This document shows positions 1 to 8,855 of a DNA stretch of 64,000 bases, one piece after another. The first letter of the stretch is position 1; each line of letters starts with the position of its first letter. Under the pieces are notes generated by a model. That model saw only the letters and a program-made list of their open reading frames with translations. It made no database searches and was not told the DNA's origin. Origin of the DNA: Thiomicrorhabdus sediminis (lineage in GTDB: Bacteria; Pseudomonadota; Gammaproteobacteria; Thiomicrospirales; Thiomicrospiraceae); the NCBI RefSeq assembly GCF_005885815.1, contig NZ_CP040602.1, positions 387,630-451,629 of the forward strand. Reading direction: 5' to 3'. The translations under genes and the position numbers were made by a program.

Positions 1-1338
1 GTGATGCTTGGGTTGGTGAATTTCATTGCCTTTGTCAATATTCGTTATTCAAGCCGTTATATGGCAGGTAATAAAGAAGAAGAGAAGCGTTATCTGCGTT
101 GGTTGCAGCTGGCTTTAGGTAGTGTTGCCATGGTGGTAATCAGTAACCATATGTTGGTTTTCATTATTGCCTGGATTGCCATCAGTACCAGCTTGCATCA
201 ATTATTGATCTTTTTCCCACACCGTCAGCGTGCGGTTTTGGCCGCGCACAAGAAGTATATCTTTGCGCGCCTGGCTGAGTTGTTCCTGTTGATTGCGATG
301 GTGATTCTTTATTTTGAGCACGATACTTGGTTTATCAGCGAAATCTATCAAAAGGTAACCGCTGCGGGTGAACTGAATGCCTTGGATCAATTTGCGGTAA
401 TGTTATTGGCGATTGCGGCCTTGATTAAATGTGCTCAGTTACCGTTGCATGGCTGGTTGATTCAGGTGGTTGAAGCGCCAACACCGGTTTCGGCTTTGTT
501 GCATGCCGGTATCATCAATCTAGGTGGTTACCTATTAATCACCTTTGCACCTTTGATTGTATTGTCGAATGCGGCGCAATGGGTGCTATTGATTGTCGGT
601 GGTTTAACAACCGTTTTGGCGGCATTGATTATGATGACGCGCGTTTCGGTAAAGGTGCGTTTGGCTTGGTCGACCATGTCGCAGATGGGGTTGATGTTGG
701 TTGAGTGTGCCTTGGGGATGTTCCACTTGGCGCTATTGCACCTGATCGCTCACTCTTGCTATAAAGCCTATGCTTTCCTGAACTCCGGTTCGGAAGTGGA
801 GTCAAGCATGAAACGAGGGTTATCGAAGTCGATTGCGCCAAGTCGTAAAGACTGGTGGGGCGCGGCGATCTTCTCATTGACGATTGTCATCGGTTTGATT
901 GCAGTGGTCGGTATTGAAGCGCCTTATAGCCCGTGGCTACTGTTTGCCATCGCCTTGACCCTGTTGATTGCCGAACGTCGAGGACGCATGAGTGCCGGTT
1001 CGGTATTGGGTATGGCCGGTCTTGCTACCGTATTATTGATTGCCTATAGCCTGCAAAAAGACGGTGCCGGATTCATTGTTTCAGGCTTGCCGACCACAGT
1101 TGGCTGGCACGGTGACTTATGGATGGCCTTCCTGTTTGTAATGTTCTTTGCCGGTTATATCATCTTGCGTTATCACGTTGATAATCCGCGCATGATGAAA
1201 GTACGCCGTGCCTTCTATGCAGGTTTCTATCTAGATGAATTTATGACGCGCTTGAATTTGCGTGTCTACCCAACTCGTTTACCGGTGAGATTCAAGCCGA
1301 AGAAATTGGAGATTCCAAAAGAGGAGTTCTATCAATGA
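1..1338 (+). CDS. dabB: DabB, membrane subunit of DAB inorganic-carbon pump (5' truncated by window)
   Basis: Membrane partner of DabA, from the NuoL/MrpA-type proton-translocating family; it is thought to couple cation flow to bicarbonate accumulation. The 445 visible residues hold a long series of hydrophobic helices. They include the antiporter-like stretch around residues 140-180 (LIKCAQLPLHGWLIQVVEAP), the region that carries the conserved Lys and His of proton-pumping subunits. The reading frame is open to base 1 and family members are usually longer, so the true start probably lies before the window and the GTG at base 1 should not be trusted. The stop overlaps the dabA start as ATGA, which points to translational coupling. 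The DabB assignment rests mainly on the adjacent DabA; alone it could be called a NADH-quinone oxidoreductase subunit L-like protein. Confidence 0.88.
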   Translation: MMLGLVNFIAFVNIRYSSRYMAGNKEEEKRYLRWLQLALGSVAMVVISNHMLVFIIAWIAISTSLHQLLIFFPHRQRAVLAAHKKYIFARLAELFLLIAMVILYFEHDTWFISEIYQKVTAAGELNALDQFAVMLLAIAALIKCAQLPLHGWLIQVVEAPTPVSALLHAGIINLGGYLLITFAPLIVLSNAAQWVLLIVGGLTTVLAALIMMTRVSVKVRLAWSTMSQMGLMLVECALGMFHLALLHLIAHSCYKAYAFLNSGSEVESSMKRGLSKSIAPSRKDWWGAAIFSLTIVIGLIAVVGIEAPYSPWLLFAIALTLLIAERRGRMSAGSVLGMAGLATVLLIAYSLQKDGAGFIVSGLPTTVGWHGDLWMAFLFVMFFAGYIILRYHVDNPRMMKVRRAFYAGFYLDEFMTRLNLRVYPTRLPVRFKPKKLEIPKEEFYQ

Positions 1339-3818
1339 GTAACGCAACAACACAGACAGTAAATGCGAATGAAGTACAGATGACTTCAGCTTTGACAGAA
1401 ACACAATTAACCAAATTGAATGCCGCTTGCGGGCGTATTGCTCCGACCTGGCCATTGGATGAGTTGATTGCGGTCAACCCTTGGTGGGAAATGCGTCACC
1501 TGCATATTTCCAAAGTTTCGGCTAAATTAAGTGCCTTGTCGCAAGCGCATTGTTTGATGCCGAAAACCTATTTCCAGGAAATTTGGCTGGAAAGCTTGCA
1601 GCCTGAGCATTTGCAAAAAGCCATTCAGGTCATGGGAGTGGATTATACGGTTGAAAGCCTAGAACGTTATTTATTGGAAGAAGATGAATATTCGCACTGG
1701 CATAATGTCAGTGATTTTGTCGACAGTGGCCCGGATCGTAAATACAAGATGGCTTGGCGTGATGAAATCACCCACCAGATCAGTCAGTTTTGTGCCGACT
1801 TCTTCCGTTTGAAAGCAGAAAAAGCCAGTTACGGTGAAACCTATAAAGGCTTGTATCAGGAATGGTTGGCGACAACCCGTCAGGATAAGGGGATCGAGAT
1901 TCTGATGGCCGAAGATGGCCTGACCGAAAACTTCGATGATTTACCGGATTCTGCCGAAGAGCTGTTGGCGCAGGCATTGCACGACTTGAATGTCAGCGAA
2001 ACGGAGCTGGCCGATTACGCACACGCATTGTTACTGGATGTTAACGGTTGGGCATCATGGGTTGCCTATTTGCGTTGGCAGGATCGCCTTAACGGTGCCG
2101 ATAACAATCTGATGTTAGATTTTCTGGCGATTCGTGTCGCTTGGGATTGGGTGCTTTGGCAACACCAGAAAGAGACCGACCGTGCAGTATTCAATGAGCT
2201 AAAAGTATTGTGGCGTCATCAGATGAATATGTTGCCTGAATTGATTGCCGCGCATGAAGCTTCTCAAGCCAAGGCTTGGGTATGGCAGCGTGCGGCGGAA
2301 ATCGCCTATCAGCGCAATCTGCATCAGCAGCTGGTGGCTCAGGATCAGGCGGCAGCATCAAACGAAGCTGAAACAGCGCAGCCATTGCTGCAAGCGGCGT
2401 TCTGTATCGATGTACGTTCTGAAGTCATGCGCCGTGCTCTGGAAACGCAAGATAACCGTATCGAAACACTAGGTTTTGCCGGATTCTTCGGCTTGCCGAT
2501 TGAATATCACCCGGTGGGAACGGAATCTTCGCGTCCGCAATTACCGGGGTTATTGAAGTCTTCGATTACCGTGCGTCCGGTGATTGAGGGTGAAGTTCAG
2601 CAAAAAACCTCTTATGCCTTGAATAATAAGGCGCGCTGGACCGAATGGGGTTATGCTCCGCCGGCAACATTCAGTATGGTTGAATCAACCGGTTTGCTTT
2701 ATGCCTTCAAAATGCTGAGAAATACCTTGTTCCCGAACGACCATGCGCATCCGATCAACGACCTGCCAACTTCTGACCAGTTCGAGTTAAGTCAGAATGA
2801 AACGCCTTTGAGTGTTGAGCAGAAGGTTGATTTGGCTGCCGGTATCTTGCACGCAATGGGCTTGGATCAAAATCTGGCAAAGACCGTTCTTTTAGTCGGT
2901 CACGGCAGCTCAAGCTGTAACAACCCGCATGCTGCTGGTTTGGACTGCGGTGCTTGTGGGGGGCAAACCGGTGAGATCAACGTGCGTGTATTGGCGTTCT
3001 TGTTGAATGACAAGGAAGTTCGTGCCGGTTTACAGGCGAAAGGTATCGAGATTCCGGAAGATACCCAGTTCGTCGGTGCGATGCATAATACCACGACCGA
3101 TGAGTTCACTTGCTATGCTTGGCAGGATGAAGACGGCCAAGTCAGCGAATGGCTGGCGGGTGCAACGCAATTGGCGCGTCAGGAACGTGCCATTCGTCTT
3201 GGCTTGGATGATATTGAGGGCGATAAGCTGCATCAGAGTATTATCAAGCGTTCTAAAGACTGGTCGCAGGTGCGTCCGGAGTGGGGTTTGTCGAACAATG
3301 CCGCTTTTATTATCGCGCCGCGTCAGCGTACTAAGGGTCTGAATCTGGATGGTCGTTCGTTCTTGCATGATTACGATTATGAGCAGGATGAAGACCTGTC
3401 ATTACTGACATTGATTATGACAGCACCGATGGTGGTTACCAACTGGATTAACCTGCAATACTATGCGTCGGTTTGTGATAACCATGTTTACGGTAGCGGT
3501 AACAAGGTATTGCACAATGTCGTCGACGGTTCGATTGGTGTGTTTGAAGGTAATGGTGGCGATCTGCGTATCGGTCTGCCGATGCAGTCATTGCATAATG
3601 GAGAGCAGTGGATGCATGAACCGTTGCGTTTGAGTGTCTATATCGATGCGCCAAAAGAAGCGATTGCCGAGATTGCCGCCGAACATGAGGTGGTACGTCA
3701 GTTGATTGATAATGAATGGTTATACTGTTTCCACTGGGGGCGTGATGGTGCCATTGAGCGTTATCTGAATCGTAACTGGCGTCCGCAACAGTCGACCGGT
3801 AAGAAACCCGTACTTTAA
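1335..3818 (+). CDS. dabA: DabA, DUF2309 carbonic-anhydrase-like subunit of DAB pump
   Basis: Cytoplasmic subunit of the DAB (DAC-accumulating) complex. It is thought to hydrate CO2 vectorially at a beta-carbonic-anhydrase-like zinc site, driven through DabB. The protein has 827 residues, the usual DUF2309 size. The four expected zinc-site residues can be placed: Cys357 and Asp359 in FCIDVRSE, His523 in LVGHGSSS, and Cys538 in GLDCGACGG. They fall almost exactly where the Halothiobacillus DabA residues are (from memory C351, D353, H524, C539). It overlaps dabB by 4 nt and is followed at once by a terminator, so dabBA forms a unit. In carboxysome bacteria such pumps are usually induced by low CO2; no operator is visible because the promoter lies outside the window. 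Confidence 0.95.
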   Translation: MSNATTQTVNANEVQMTSALTETQLTKLNAACGRIAPTWPLDELIAVNPWWEMRHLHISKVSAKLSALSQAHCLMPKTYFQEIWLESLQPEHLQKAIQVMGVDYTVESLERYLLEEDEYSHWHNVSDFVDSGPDRKYKMAWRDEITHQISQFCADFFRLKAEKASYGETYKGLYQEWLATTRQDKGIEILMAEDGLTENFDDLPDSAEELLAQALHDLNVSETELADYAHALLLDVNGWASWVAYLRWQDRLNGADNNLMLDFLAIRVAWDWVLWQHQKETDRAVFNELKVLWRHQMNMLPELIAAHEASQAKAWVWQRAAEIAYQRNLHQQLVAQDQAAASNEAETAQPLLQAAFCIDVRSEVMRRALETQDNRIETLGFAGFFGLPIEYHPVGTESSRPQLPGLLKSSITVRPVIEGEVQQKTSYALNNKARWTEWGYAPPATFSMVESTGLLYAFKMLRNTLFPNDHAHPINDLPTSDQFELSQNETPLSVEQKVDLAAGILHAMGLDQNLAKTVLLVGHGSSSCNNPHAAGLDCGACGGQTGEINVRVLAFLLNDKEVRAGLQAKGIEIPEDTQFVGAMHNTTTDEFTCYAWQDEDGQVSEWLAGATQLARQERAIRLGLDDIEGDKLHQSIIKRSKDWSQVRPEWGLSNNAAFIIAPRQRTKGLNLDGRSFLHDYDYEQDEDLSLLTLIMTAPMVVTNWINLQYYASVCDNHVYGSGNKVLHNVVDGSIGVFEGNGGDLRIGLPMQSLHNGEQWMHEPLRLSVYIDAPKEAIAEIAAEHEVVRQLIDNEWLYCFHWGRDGAIERYLNRNWRPQQSTGKKPVL

Positions 3819-3835
3819 TCGGTATCGAGCAAGTA

Positions 3836-3866
3836 AAAACCCGCCTAATGGCGGGTTTTTTATTTT
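3836..3866. terminator. Bidirectional rho-independent terminator between dabA and the TPR gene
   Basis: A GC-rich stem CCCGCC / GGCGGG (3840-3845 and 3850-3855) with a TAAT loop is flanked by A5 on the left and T6 on the right. It can therefore end transcripts from both convergent units. Confidence 0.9.
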
Positions 3867-3907
3867 AAGCACTCAATATAAGAGCCTGGCTTATGGGCAG
3901 AAAATAA

Positions 3908-4789
3908 TTAATCCGCATCAATATGTAATAGCTCTTTAAAACGGGGTAAATCCTTGAGGCTGATAAAGGCCGAGTCATTGAGCACTTCTTCGGCTTGAAC
4001 ATCAGAGTCTTTCAAGGCCAATTCCAAGTAGTCCAATGCCTCATTAGGTTGATCCATTAAGGCATAGGCGCCAGCCATTTGGTAATAGGCGTGGCGATGT
4101 TCAGGTTCGATTTCCAGAGCCCTTTGACACAGGTTGATCGCCCATTGTGGTTCATCCATTTCCAAAGCGGCGTCGGCTTTATAAGTCAGTGCTTCGACAT
4201 TTTCCGGGTCCATGGCAAGAATCTGGTCATAAATCTTGATACGGTTATTGGTCAAGGTTTCTTGACCGGCTTTCAGCCAGAGACTATGGATATCCTGATG
4301 CTGTGAGATCTGCTTATGTGCATTGCTCAAACCTTTCGATTTGCGATGCAGTTCCTCTTCAAGTTTCGCCAAGCGTTCCTCGTAGACATCGATGACTTCG
4401 CTGACTTTTGCATCGGCAAGATTGTGCACCTTGTCTTTGATGTCACGAATCGAATTCCAGCCCAATAACACCAATACCGAACTGATACCGGCAATCAGAT
4501 AGAAAAAATAGGTGACTGTATCGGTCGCATAACCGACTGCACGGGTGGTCAAACCGATATCACGATTGGTAATCTCTTTGGTCAGGTCGACATGAAGATT
4601 ATTCATATCGGTACGCAAGATTTTTAGTTCATCAAGTACATAACGCTCTATAAAAGGGTTATAGATCGGCTCTTTGATGTTTTCTACATCTTGGGTCTGT
4701 TTGTTGTGCAGCGTTTCTGCCGCATAACCGCCAATAGGGACCAACAATAACAGTGTCGACAACCATAAAGATAAACCTAGTGCTCGCAT
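3908..4789 (-). CDS. Membrane-anchored TPR protein at the end of the ectoine operon
   Basis: Function not known. The 293-residue protein starts with a signal-peptide-like hydrophobic stretch (residues 1-23, possible cleavage after GYA). It then has a short extracytoplasmic segment, a clear transmembrane helix at about 91-111, a charged coiled-coil-like region at about 112-160, and at least three tetratricopeptide-like units from about 165 to the end (for example around ALEIEPEHRHAYYQMAGAYALM). TPR proteins are scaffolds, so a protein-protein role is likely. Its start lies 13 nt inside the 3' end of the aspartokinase gene, so it is almost certainly co-transcribed and translationally coupled with ectABC-ask. 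No TPR protein is part of the known ectoine pathway; the link may be functional or simply positional. Confidence 0.85.
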   Translation of the reverse strand: MRALGLSLWLSTLLLLVPIGGYAAETLHNKQTQDVENIKEPIYNPFIERYVLDELKILRTDMNNLHVDLTKEITNRDIGLTTRAVGYATDTVTYFFYLIAGISSVLVLLGWNSIRDIKDKVHNLADAKVSEVIDVYEERLAKLEEELHRKSKGLSNAHKQISQHQDIHSLWLKAGQETLTNNRIKIYDQILAMDPENVEALTYKADAALEMDEPQWAINLCQRALEIEPEHRHAYYQMAGAYALMDQPNEALDYLELALKDSDVQAEEVLNDSAFISLKDLPRFKELLHIDAD

Positions 4790-6228
4790 ATTGCGCTCCC
4801 ATGATTATGCACTTCAATTAAGTTCTTATGCATCGCCGAGATGGTTTTCTCGTAGTCTTGTTCGCTGACAAAGAACTGCATTTCAACTTGTCGGGTATTT
4901 TGATGAATCGCCTCAATATTGATATCTTGTTGATAAAGCGCCTGCACCGCCGTGTGTAAAAAGCCTTTGATGCGCATATCACTGCCCATTGCTGAAGCCA
5001 AAGCGACTTTGCTGGTTTGAATACTGGCAGATGGTAATAGATTTTGCAGTTGCTTTTTCAGACGGTTCACTTTTTTCAGCGAGTCGTTCAGATAAAGCGT
5101 AATGGTGTTGGCATTGAAGTCTTTATTAATCAAGTCGCATTTCAAACGATCGGTGATATCTAAAATCTGACGCTCGTATTGAGTTTGTTCTCCCATCATT
5201 TCCGGATCGAAAATCTCCACCGCAATCAAACGCGATAAACCGGCGATAATCTCAACTTGTGGGTTGTCGCTACGGTAGTCCTCGGTAATTAATGTACCGT
5301 GGTGCTCCGGTTCAAAGGTGTTTTTGATGCGCAAAGGAATTTGAGCCTGGCGCAGGCCTTTTGCCGCTTTAGGGTGAATCGCCTCCATGCCAAGATTGGC
5401 AAGTTGGTCGGCGATGTCATAATTGGTTCGACCAATCGGCACCACATTGTCTTCACCGACTAAGCGCGGGTCGGCACTGCTCAAATGGTATTCCTTATGG
5501 ATCACCGCTTCGCTGGCATTGCATAAAACGGCAATACGACTAAAGGTCATTTCACTGTAACCACGATCATAGGTTTTCATCAAATGTTCGGTACAGTGGG
5601 TATAACCGGTAACGATCGGCAGTTCTTTATCCAAGTCGATATTGGCAAATTTCTCTTTGATGACATCATCCATCGGCTGTGGTGAATCGCTTTGCCAGCC
5701 GGTTAAATCGACAAAACGCGCATTGATGCCGGCATTGTTAAGCAGTTCACTTAGGTTGTAGGCACTGTGTGCTTCACCTAAGCTGGCAAGCAGTTCTCGA
5801 ACCGTGAGCAGGTGTTCGGTCAACGAGAAATGACCGTGGGTGCACAGGTCCTGCAGATAGCTCAACAGCTGTTCGGTTTCTTGAATGCGCTGATTGATAA
5901 ATGCATTGGCTTTCACTAGCGTCGGGGGATGATCAAATAGGGTGGCATTGATCTCATTGAGTTTATTGCCTAGCTCTTGCAGAGCCACTTGCCAATTAGC
6001 ATCGGTATCATCATTGGCAAATAGCCCGTAAACGCCTGGCTTACCGGATTTTTTATGTTCCAGCAGGTCATTGGTAACGCCGCCATAGGCTGACACCACA
6101 ATAATTCTGCGGTAAGGGTTTTCAGGGTAGAGAATAATGTTGTCACGCACCGCTTGGTAATCGGACATCGAGGTGCCACCAATCTTCTCAACACTGAGTG
6201 GGGTACTGGTAGGAGTTTTTTCAGACAT
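4777..6228 (-). CDS. ask: Aspartokinase dedicated to ectoine synthesis
   Basis: Phosphorylates aspartate, the first step toward aspartate semialdehyde and then diaminobutyrate for ectoine. The KIGGTSM motif at residues 15-21 is the aspartokinase nucleotide-binding start, followed by the VVSAYGGVTNDLL segment. The C-terminal part (about 310-483) looks like paired ACT domains, including ASAMGSDMRIKGFLHTAVQAL. At 483 residues it fits the Ask_Ect subgroup found in ectoine clusters, which escapes normal amino-acid feedback. It lies 76 bp downstream of ectC and overlaps the downstream TPR gene by 13 nt. The ATG at 6228 is preceded by AAAAGATC, a weak ribosome site. Confidence 0.93.
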   Translation of the reverse strand: MSEKTPTSTPLSVEKIGGTSMSDYQAVRDNIILYPENPYRRIIVVSAYGGVTNDLLEHKKSGKPGVYGLFANDDTDANWQVALQELGNKLNEINATLFDHPPTLVKANAFINQRIQETEQLLSYLQDLCTHGHFSLTEHLLTVRELLASLGEAHSAYNLSELLNNAGINARFVDLTGWQSDSPQPMDDVIKEKFANIDLDKELPIVTGYTHCTEHLMKTYDRGYSEMTFSRIAVLCNASEAVIHKEYHLSSADPRLVGEDNVVPIGRTNYDIADQLANLGMEAIHPKAAKGLRQAQIPLRIKNTFEPEHHGTLITEDYRSDNPQVEIIAGLSRLIAVEIFDPEMMGEQTQYERQILDITDRLKCDLINKDFNANTITLYLNDSLKKVNRLKKQLQNLLPSASIQTSKVALASAMGSDMRIKGFLHTAVQALYQQDINIEAIHQNTRQVEMQFFVSEQDYEKTISAMHKNLIEVHNHGSAICEH

Positions 6229-6304
6229 GATCTTTTAGTATTTTTTTGTGAATGGATTGAGCAAGCGTGGTTCAAACGCTTGCTTGGGTAGCTGGCTACA
6301 AGAG

Positions 6305-6697
6305 CTATTCCGGTAGGTTATATGAACCGTCGGCATCGTGTGTTTCACGACCGGTTACCGGAGGGTTGAAGACGCAAACCATGCGCATCTCAACACCTTT
6401 GTTGGCGCTAAGAATATGCTGATCATGCTGATCCAACGCATAAACAGTTCCCTCACGAATCTCGTGAGTGATGCCGGTTGCCTTGTCGTATATCTGGCCT
6501 TCACCAGAAATGCAGTAGACGGCTTCCAGGTGGTTCTTATACCAAAGGTGCAGGTCTTCACCGACTTTGATAATGGTGTCGTGCAAAGAAAAGCCCATGC
6601 CGTCCTTGGCTAATAAAAGGCGGCGGCTATTCCATTGCGCGCTGTCGACATCGGCGTCGGTACCAATTACATCGTCGTATAGGTTTTTTACAATCAT
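6305..6697 (-). CDS. ectC: Ectoine synthase
   Basis: Cyclises N-gamma-acetyl-diaminobutyrate to ectoine, the last step of the pathway; cytoplasmic. The protein has 130 residues, the normal length for EctC, and is a single cupin. The core shows LWYKNHLEAVYCISGEGQ and then YALDQHDQHIL, which carry the metal- and substrate-binding positions of the family. It starts 5 bp after the ectB stop and lies upstream of ask in the same operon. No ectD hydroxylase is present in the window, so the product is expected to be ectoine rather than hydroxyectoine unless ectD is elsewhere. Confidence 0.97.
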   Translation of the reverse strand: MIVKNLYDDVIGTDADVDSAQWNSRRLLLAKDGMGFSLHDTIIKVGEDLHLWYKNHLEAVYCISGEGQIYDKATGITHEIREGTVYALDQHDQHILSANKGVEMRMVCVFNPPVTGRETHDADGSYNLPE

Positions 6698-6702
6698 CTG
6701 AA

Positions 6703-7962
6703 TTATCCTTTGTTGATCACTTTGTCGATGGCTTGTTCAAGGATGTCGAAACCTTCATTGATCAACTCTTCGCTGATAACCAGAGGTCCTAAGAACTTGA
6801 TGACTTCTCCATCGGCACCGGCGGTTTCTATAACCAGGCCGTCTTCAAACGCTTGTGCACACACATGAGAGGTCAGTTCAGGTTGCTTGAACTCCGCACC
6901 CCAAATCATGCCGTGTCCGCGAATTTCACGAATCAGATAAGGATAGTTCAGCGCCAACTTTTCCATACGAGATTGAACCAGGTTCGACTTCGCTTTTAGC
7001 TGCTGACGGAAATCATCATTCGCCCAGAAGTTTTCAATCGCTTGGGTCGCTGCCACAAATGCTAGGTTGTTACCACGGAATGTCCCAGAGTGTTCACCTG
7101 GACTCCACTTATCTAATTGCGGTTTCATTAGTACCATTGACATCGGATGACCGCCACCGATAGATTTCGATAGGGTGATGATATCCGGCTGTATGCCGGC
7201 ACGTTCGAAACTGAAGAAATCGCTTGAACGACCGTTACCAACTTGGATTTCATCGGCAATCATCAGAATGTCGAAATCGTCACAGATTTGACGCAGGTCT
7301 TTTAACCACTGTTCTCCAGCAACGTTAATCCCGCCTTCGGCCTGGATCGTTTCCAACACAATCGCCGCCGGCAGCTCGGTACCACTTGACGCATCTTCAA
7401 GGATCTTGCGTAAATAAGCGATGGTATCGACCTTGTCGCCTAGGTAGTTGTGGAAAGGTACCTGATAGGTATAGCCAGGAACACCGTAGTGTTCATCGTG
7501 ATAGTAGCTGTTACCGGTAATACTTAAAGACCCCATCGACATACCGTGGAAACCGTTGGTAAATGACATTACCTGCTTACGGCCTTTCACCTTACGGGCG
7601 ATTTTCAGTGCGGTTTCAATGGCGTTGGTTCCTGTTGGGCCAACAAACTGCAGAATATAGTCCATGTTGCGTGGCTTAAGGATGTTTTCAACAAACGCGT
7701 TGATAAAGTTACGCTTGGCAACGGTCGCCATATCCAAAGCGTGACCGATACCGTCATTTTGTAGATAGCTGATAATCGCATCGTTAATGATTGGGTTGTT
7801 GTGACCGTAGTTCAATGCACCGGCACCGGCAAAAAAGTCGACATAACGTTTGCCTTCTTCATCCCAGATCTCAGCCATTTTCGATTTTTCGAAAACGGTT
7901 GGAAAAGAGCGGATATAGCCACGTACTTCCGATTCATATTGGTTAAATAATTCTAAAGACAT
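6703..7962 (-). CDS. ectB: Diaminobutyrate-2-oxoglutarate transaminase
   Basis: Converts aspartate semialdehyde plus glutamate to L-2,4-diaminobutyrate, the first committed step of ectoine synthesis. It has 419 residues and is a class III PLP aminotransferase. The PLP lysine is Lys266 in TLSKSIGGG, the cofactor-binding Asp is Asp237 in ADEIQVG, and GPTGTNAIETALK (about 108-120) is the phosphate-binding region. It lies 12 bp downstream of ectA and 5 bp upstream of ectC. The ATG at 7962 is preceded by AGGAGAACCCAATT, a good ribosome site. Confidence 0.97.
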   Translation of the reverse strand: MSLELFNQYESEVRGYIRSFPTVFEKSKMAEIWDEEGKRYVDFFAGAGALNYGHNNPIINDAIISYLQNDGIGHALDMATVAKRNFINAFVENILKPRNMDYILQFVGPTGTNAIETALKIARKVKGRKQVMSFTNGFHGMSMGSLSITGNSYYHDEHYGVPGYTYQVPFHNYLGDKVDTIAYLRKILEDASSGTELPAAIVLETIQAEGGINVAGEQWLKDLRQICDDFDILMIADEIQVGNGRSSDFFSFERAGIQPDIITLSKSIGGGHPMSMVLMKPQLDKWSPGEHSGTFRGNNLAFVAATQAIENFWANDDFRQQLKAKSNLVQSRMEKLALNYPYLIREIRGHGMIWGAEFKQPELTSHVCAQAFEDGLVIETAGADGEVIKFLGPLVISEELINEGFDILEQAIDKVINKG

Positions 7963-7974
7963 AATTGGGTTCTC

Positions 7975-8508
7975 CTAAAACTGAATTGAATTCAAGTTGT
8001 CGTTATTGGATTGTGAAATCGTGTAGAGCTGTTCAGCCTCATGCTGAGCGTTACCAAAGTGATTTGGCTCGATAAAATCTTCTACACGAATATCAAGCTC
8101 GTAGTTGGCGGCAAAACGCTTGAATAAAGATTGTGAAGCCAGATTTGTCGGGCTTATGGTGCAGCATAATTTGCCAACGCTTTGCTGCTCGCAGACATTT
8201 TTCAGCAGGGCTTTTAGCATTTTCTGGGCTAAGCCTTGGCCGCGCATGGATTCGGATACGGCAATTTGCCAGACAAACAACGAATCCTTGTCGTCAGGGC
8301 GCATATAGCCCGAGACAAAACCAACAATGCGCTGACCGACCTCGGCCACCAAGCAGGTATCTGCAAAATGGGTCGCTTGAAGCATATAGAGGTAGCTGGA
8401 ATTCACGTCCAGTGGTGGGGAATCCATAATTAATTGGTGAATGGCAGCGCCATCCTCTAAATTGGGGGATCTAAAAACTACTTTAGAATTTTGGGGGTGA
8501 GTCTCCAT
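7975..8508 (-). CDS. ectA: Diaminobutyrate acetyltransferase
   Basis: Acetylates the gamma-amino group of diaminobutyrate with acetyl-CoA. It has 177 residues and a GNAT fold; the acetyl-CoA motif is visible as AVSESMRGQGLAQKML (about residues 85-100), and the PPLDVNSSYLYMLQATHF segment near residue 35 is typical of EctA. It is the first gene of ectABC-ask-TPR. The ATG at 8508 has no strong Shine-Dalgarno match directly before it. The 347-bp upstream region has no gene and must hold the operon promoter. Confidence 0.95.
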   Translation of the reverse strand: METHPQNSKVVFRSPNLEDGAAIHQLIMDSPPLDVNSSYLYMLQATHFADTCLVAEVGQRIVGFVSGYMRPDDKDSLFVWQIAVSESMRGQGLAQKMLKALLKNVCEQQSVGKLCCTISPTNLASQSLFKRFAANYELDIRVEDFIEPNHFGNAQHEAEQLYTISQSNNDNLNSIQF

Positions 8509-8855
8509 AATAATCTAGATGTTCTTCTTGTTATTAGGTTGAAATTCAATCAATCGAATAACTCGTACAGCTGAGTTGGTTAAAGGGAGATTTTTGACGG
8601 ATGCGAATAGCTGCCAGTTTCGTAATTGAAACAGCATAAAGCAACGCCAAACGATTGATTCCTCGGGACGTATCCTCTGGATTAGACTTGACCAACAGTG
8701 GCCTGAAAAAAGGGGGCGCCTAAACGCAAAACAAATTGTAGTGTCTACAATCAGATATAAGATAGCTGAACTTAATATTAATGGGTTCTTATTTAGGATA
8801 ACAAATTGCAGGGGGAAATTGCAACCTTATGTGAAATGTAAGTTGCTGAATTTGT
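8509..8855 (-). promoter_or_regulatory. Ectoine operon leader and promoter region (no gene)
   Basis: This 347-bp gap between ectA and the patatin-like gene has no convincing reading frame. On the minus strand a possible sigma-70 promoter reads TTGTTA, 18 bp, TAATAT (about 8775-8804), which would leave a long 5' leader of roughly 250 nt. A palindrome lies just downstream of this candidate at 8735-8751. No ectR-like MarR regulator gene is next to the operon. The promoter is a reading by eye only. Confidence 0.45.
8735..8751. promoter_or_regulatory. Perfect palindrome upstream of ectA, operator candidate
   Basis: ATTGTAG-TGT-CTACAAT: two perfect 7-bp arms around a 3-bp centre. The geometry suits a dimeric regulator. 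It lies about 25 bp downstream of the candidate -10 element for ectA, where binding could block elongation or initiation. It has no T-run, so it is not a terminator. The binding protein is unknown. Confidence 0.45.

Noticed and set aside
8715-8720. GGCGCC palindrome in the ectA upstream region
   Set aside because: Six bases only; likely chance in a region that already has a better palindrome.
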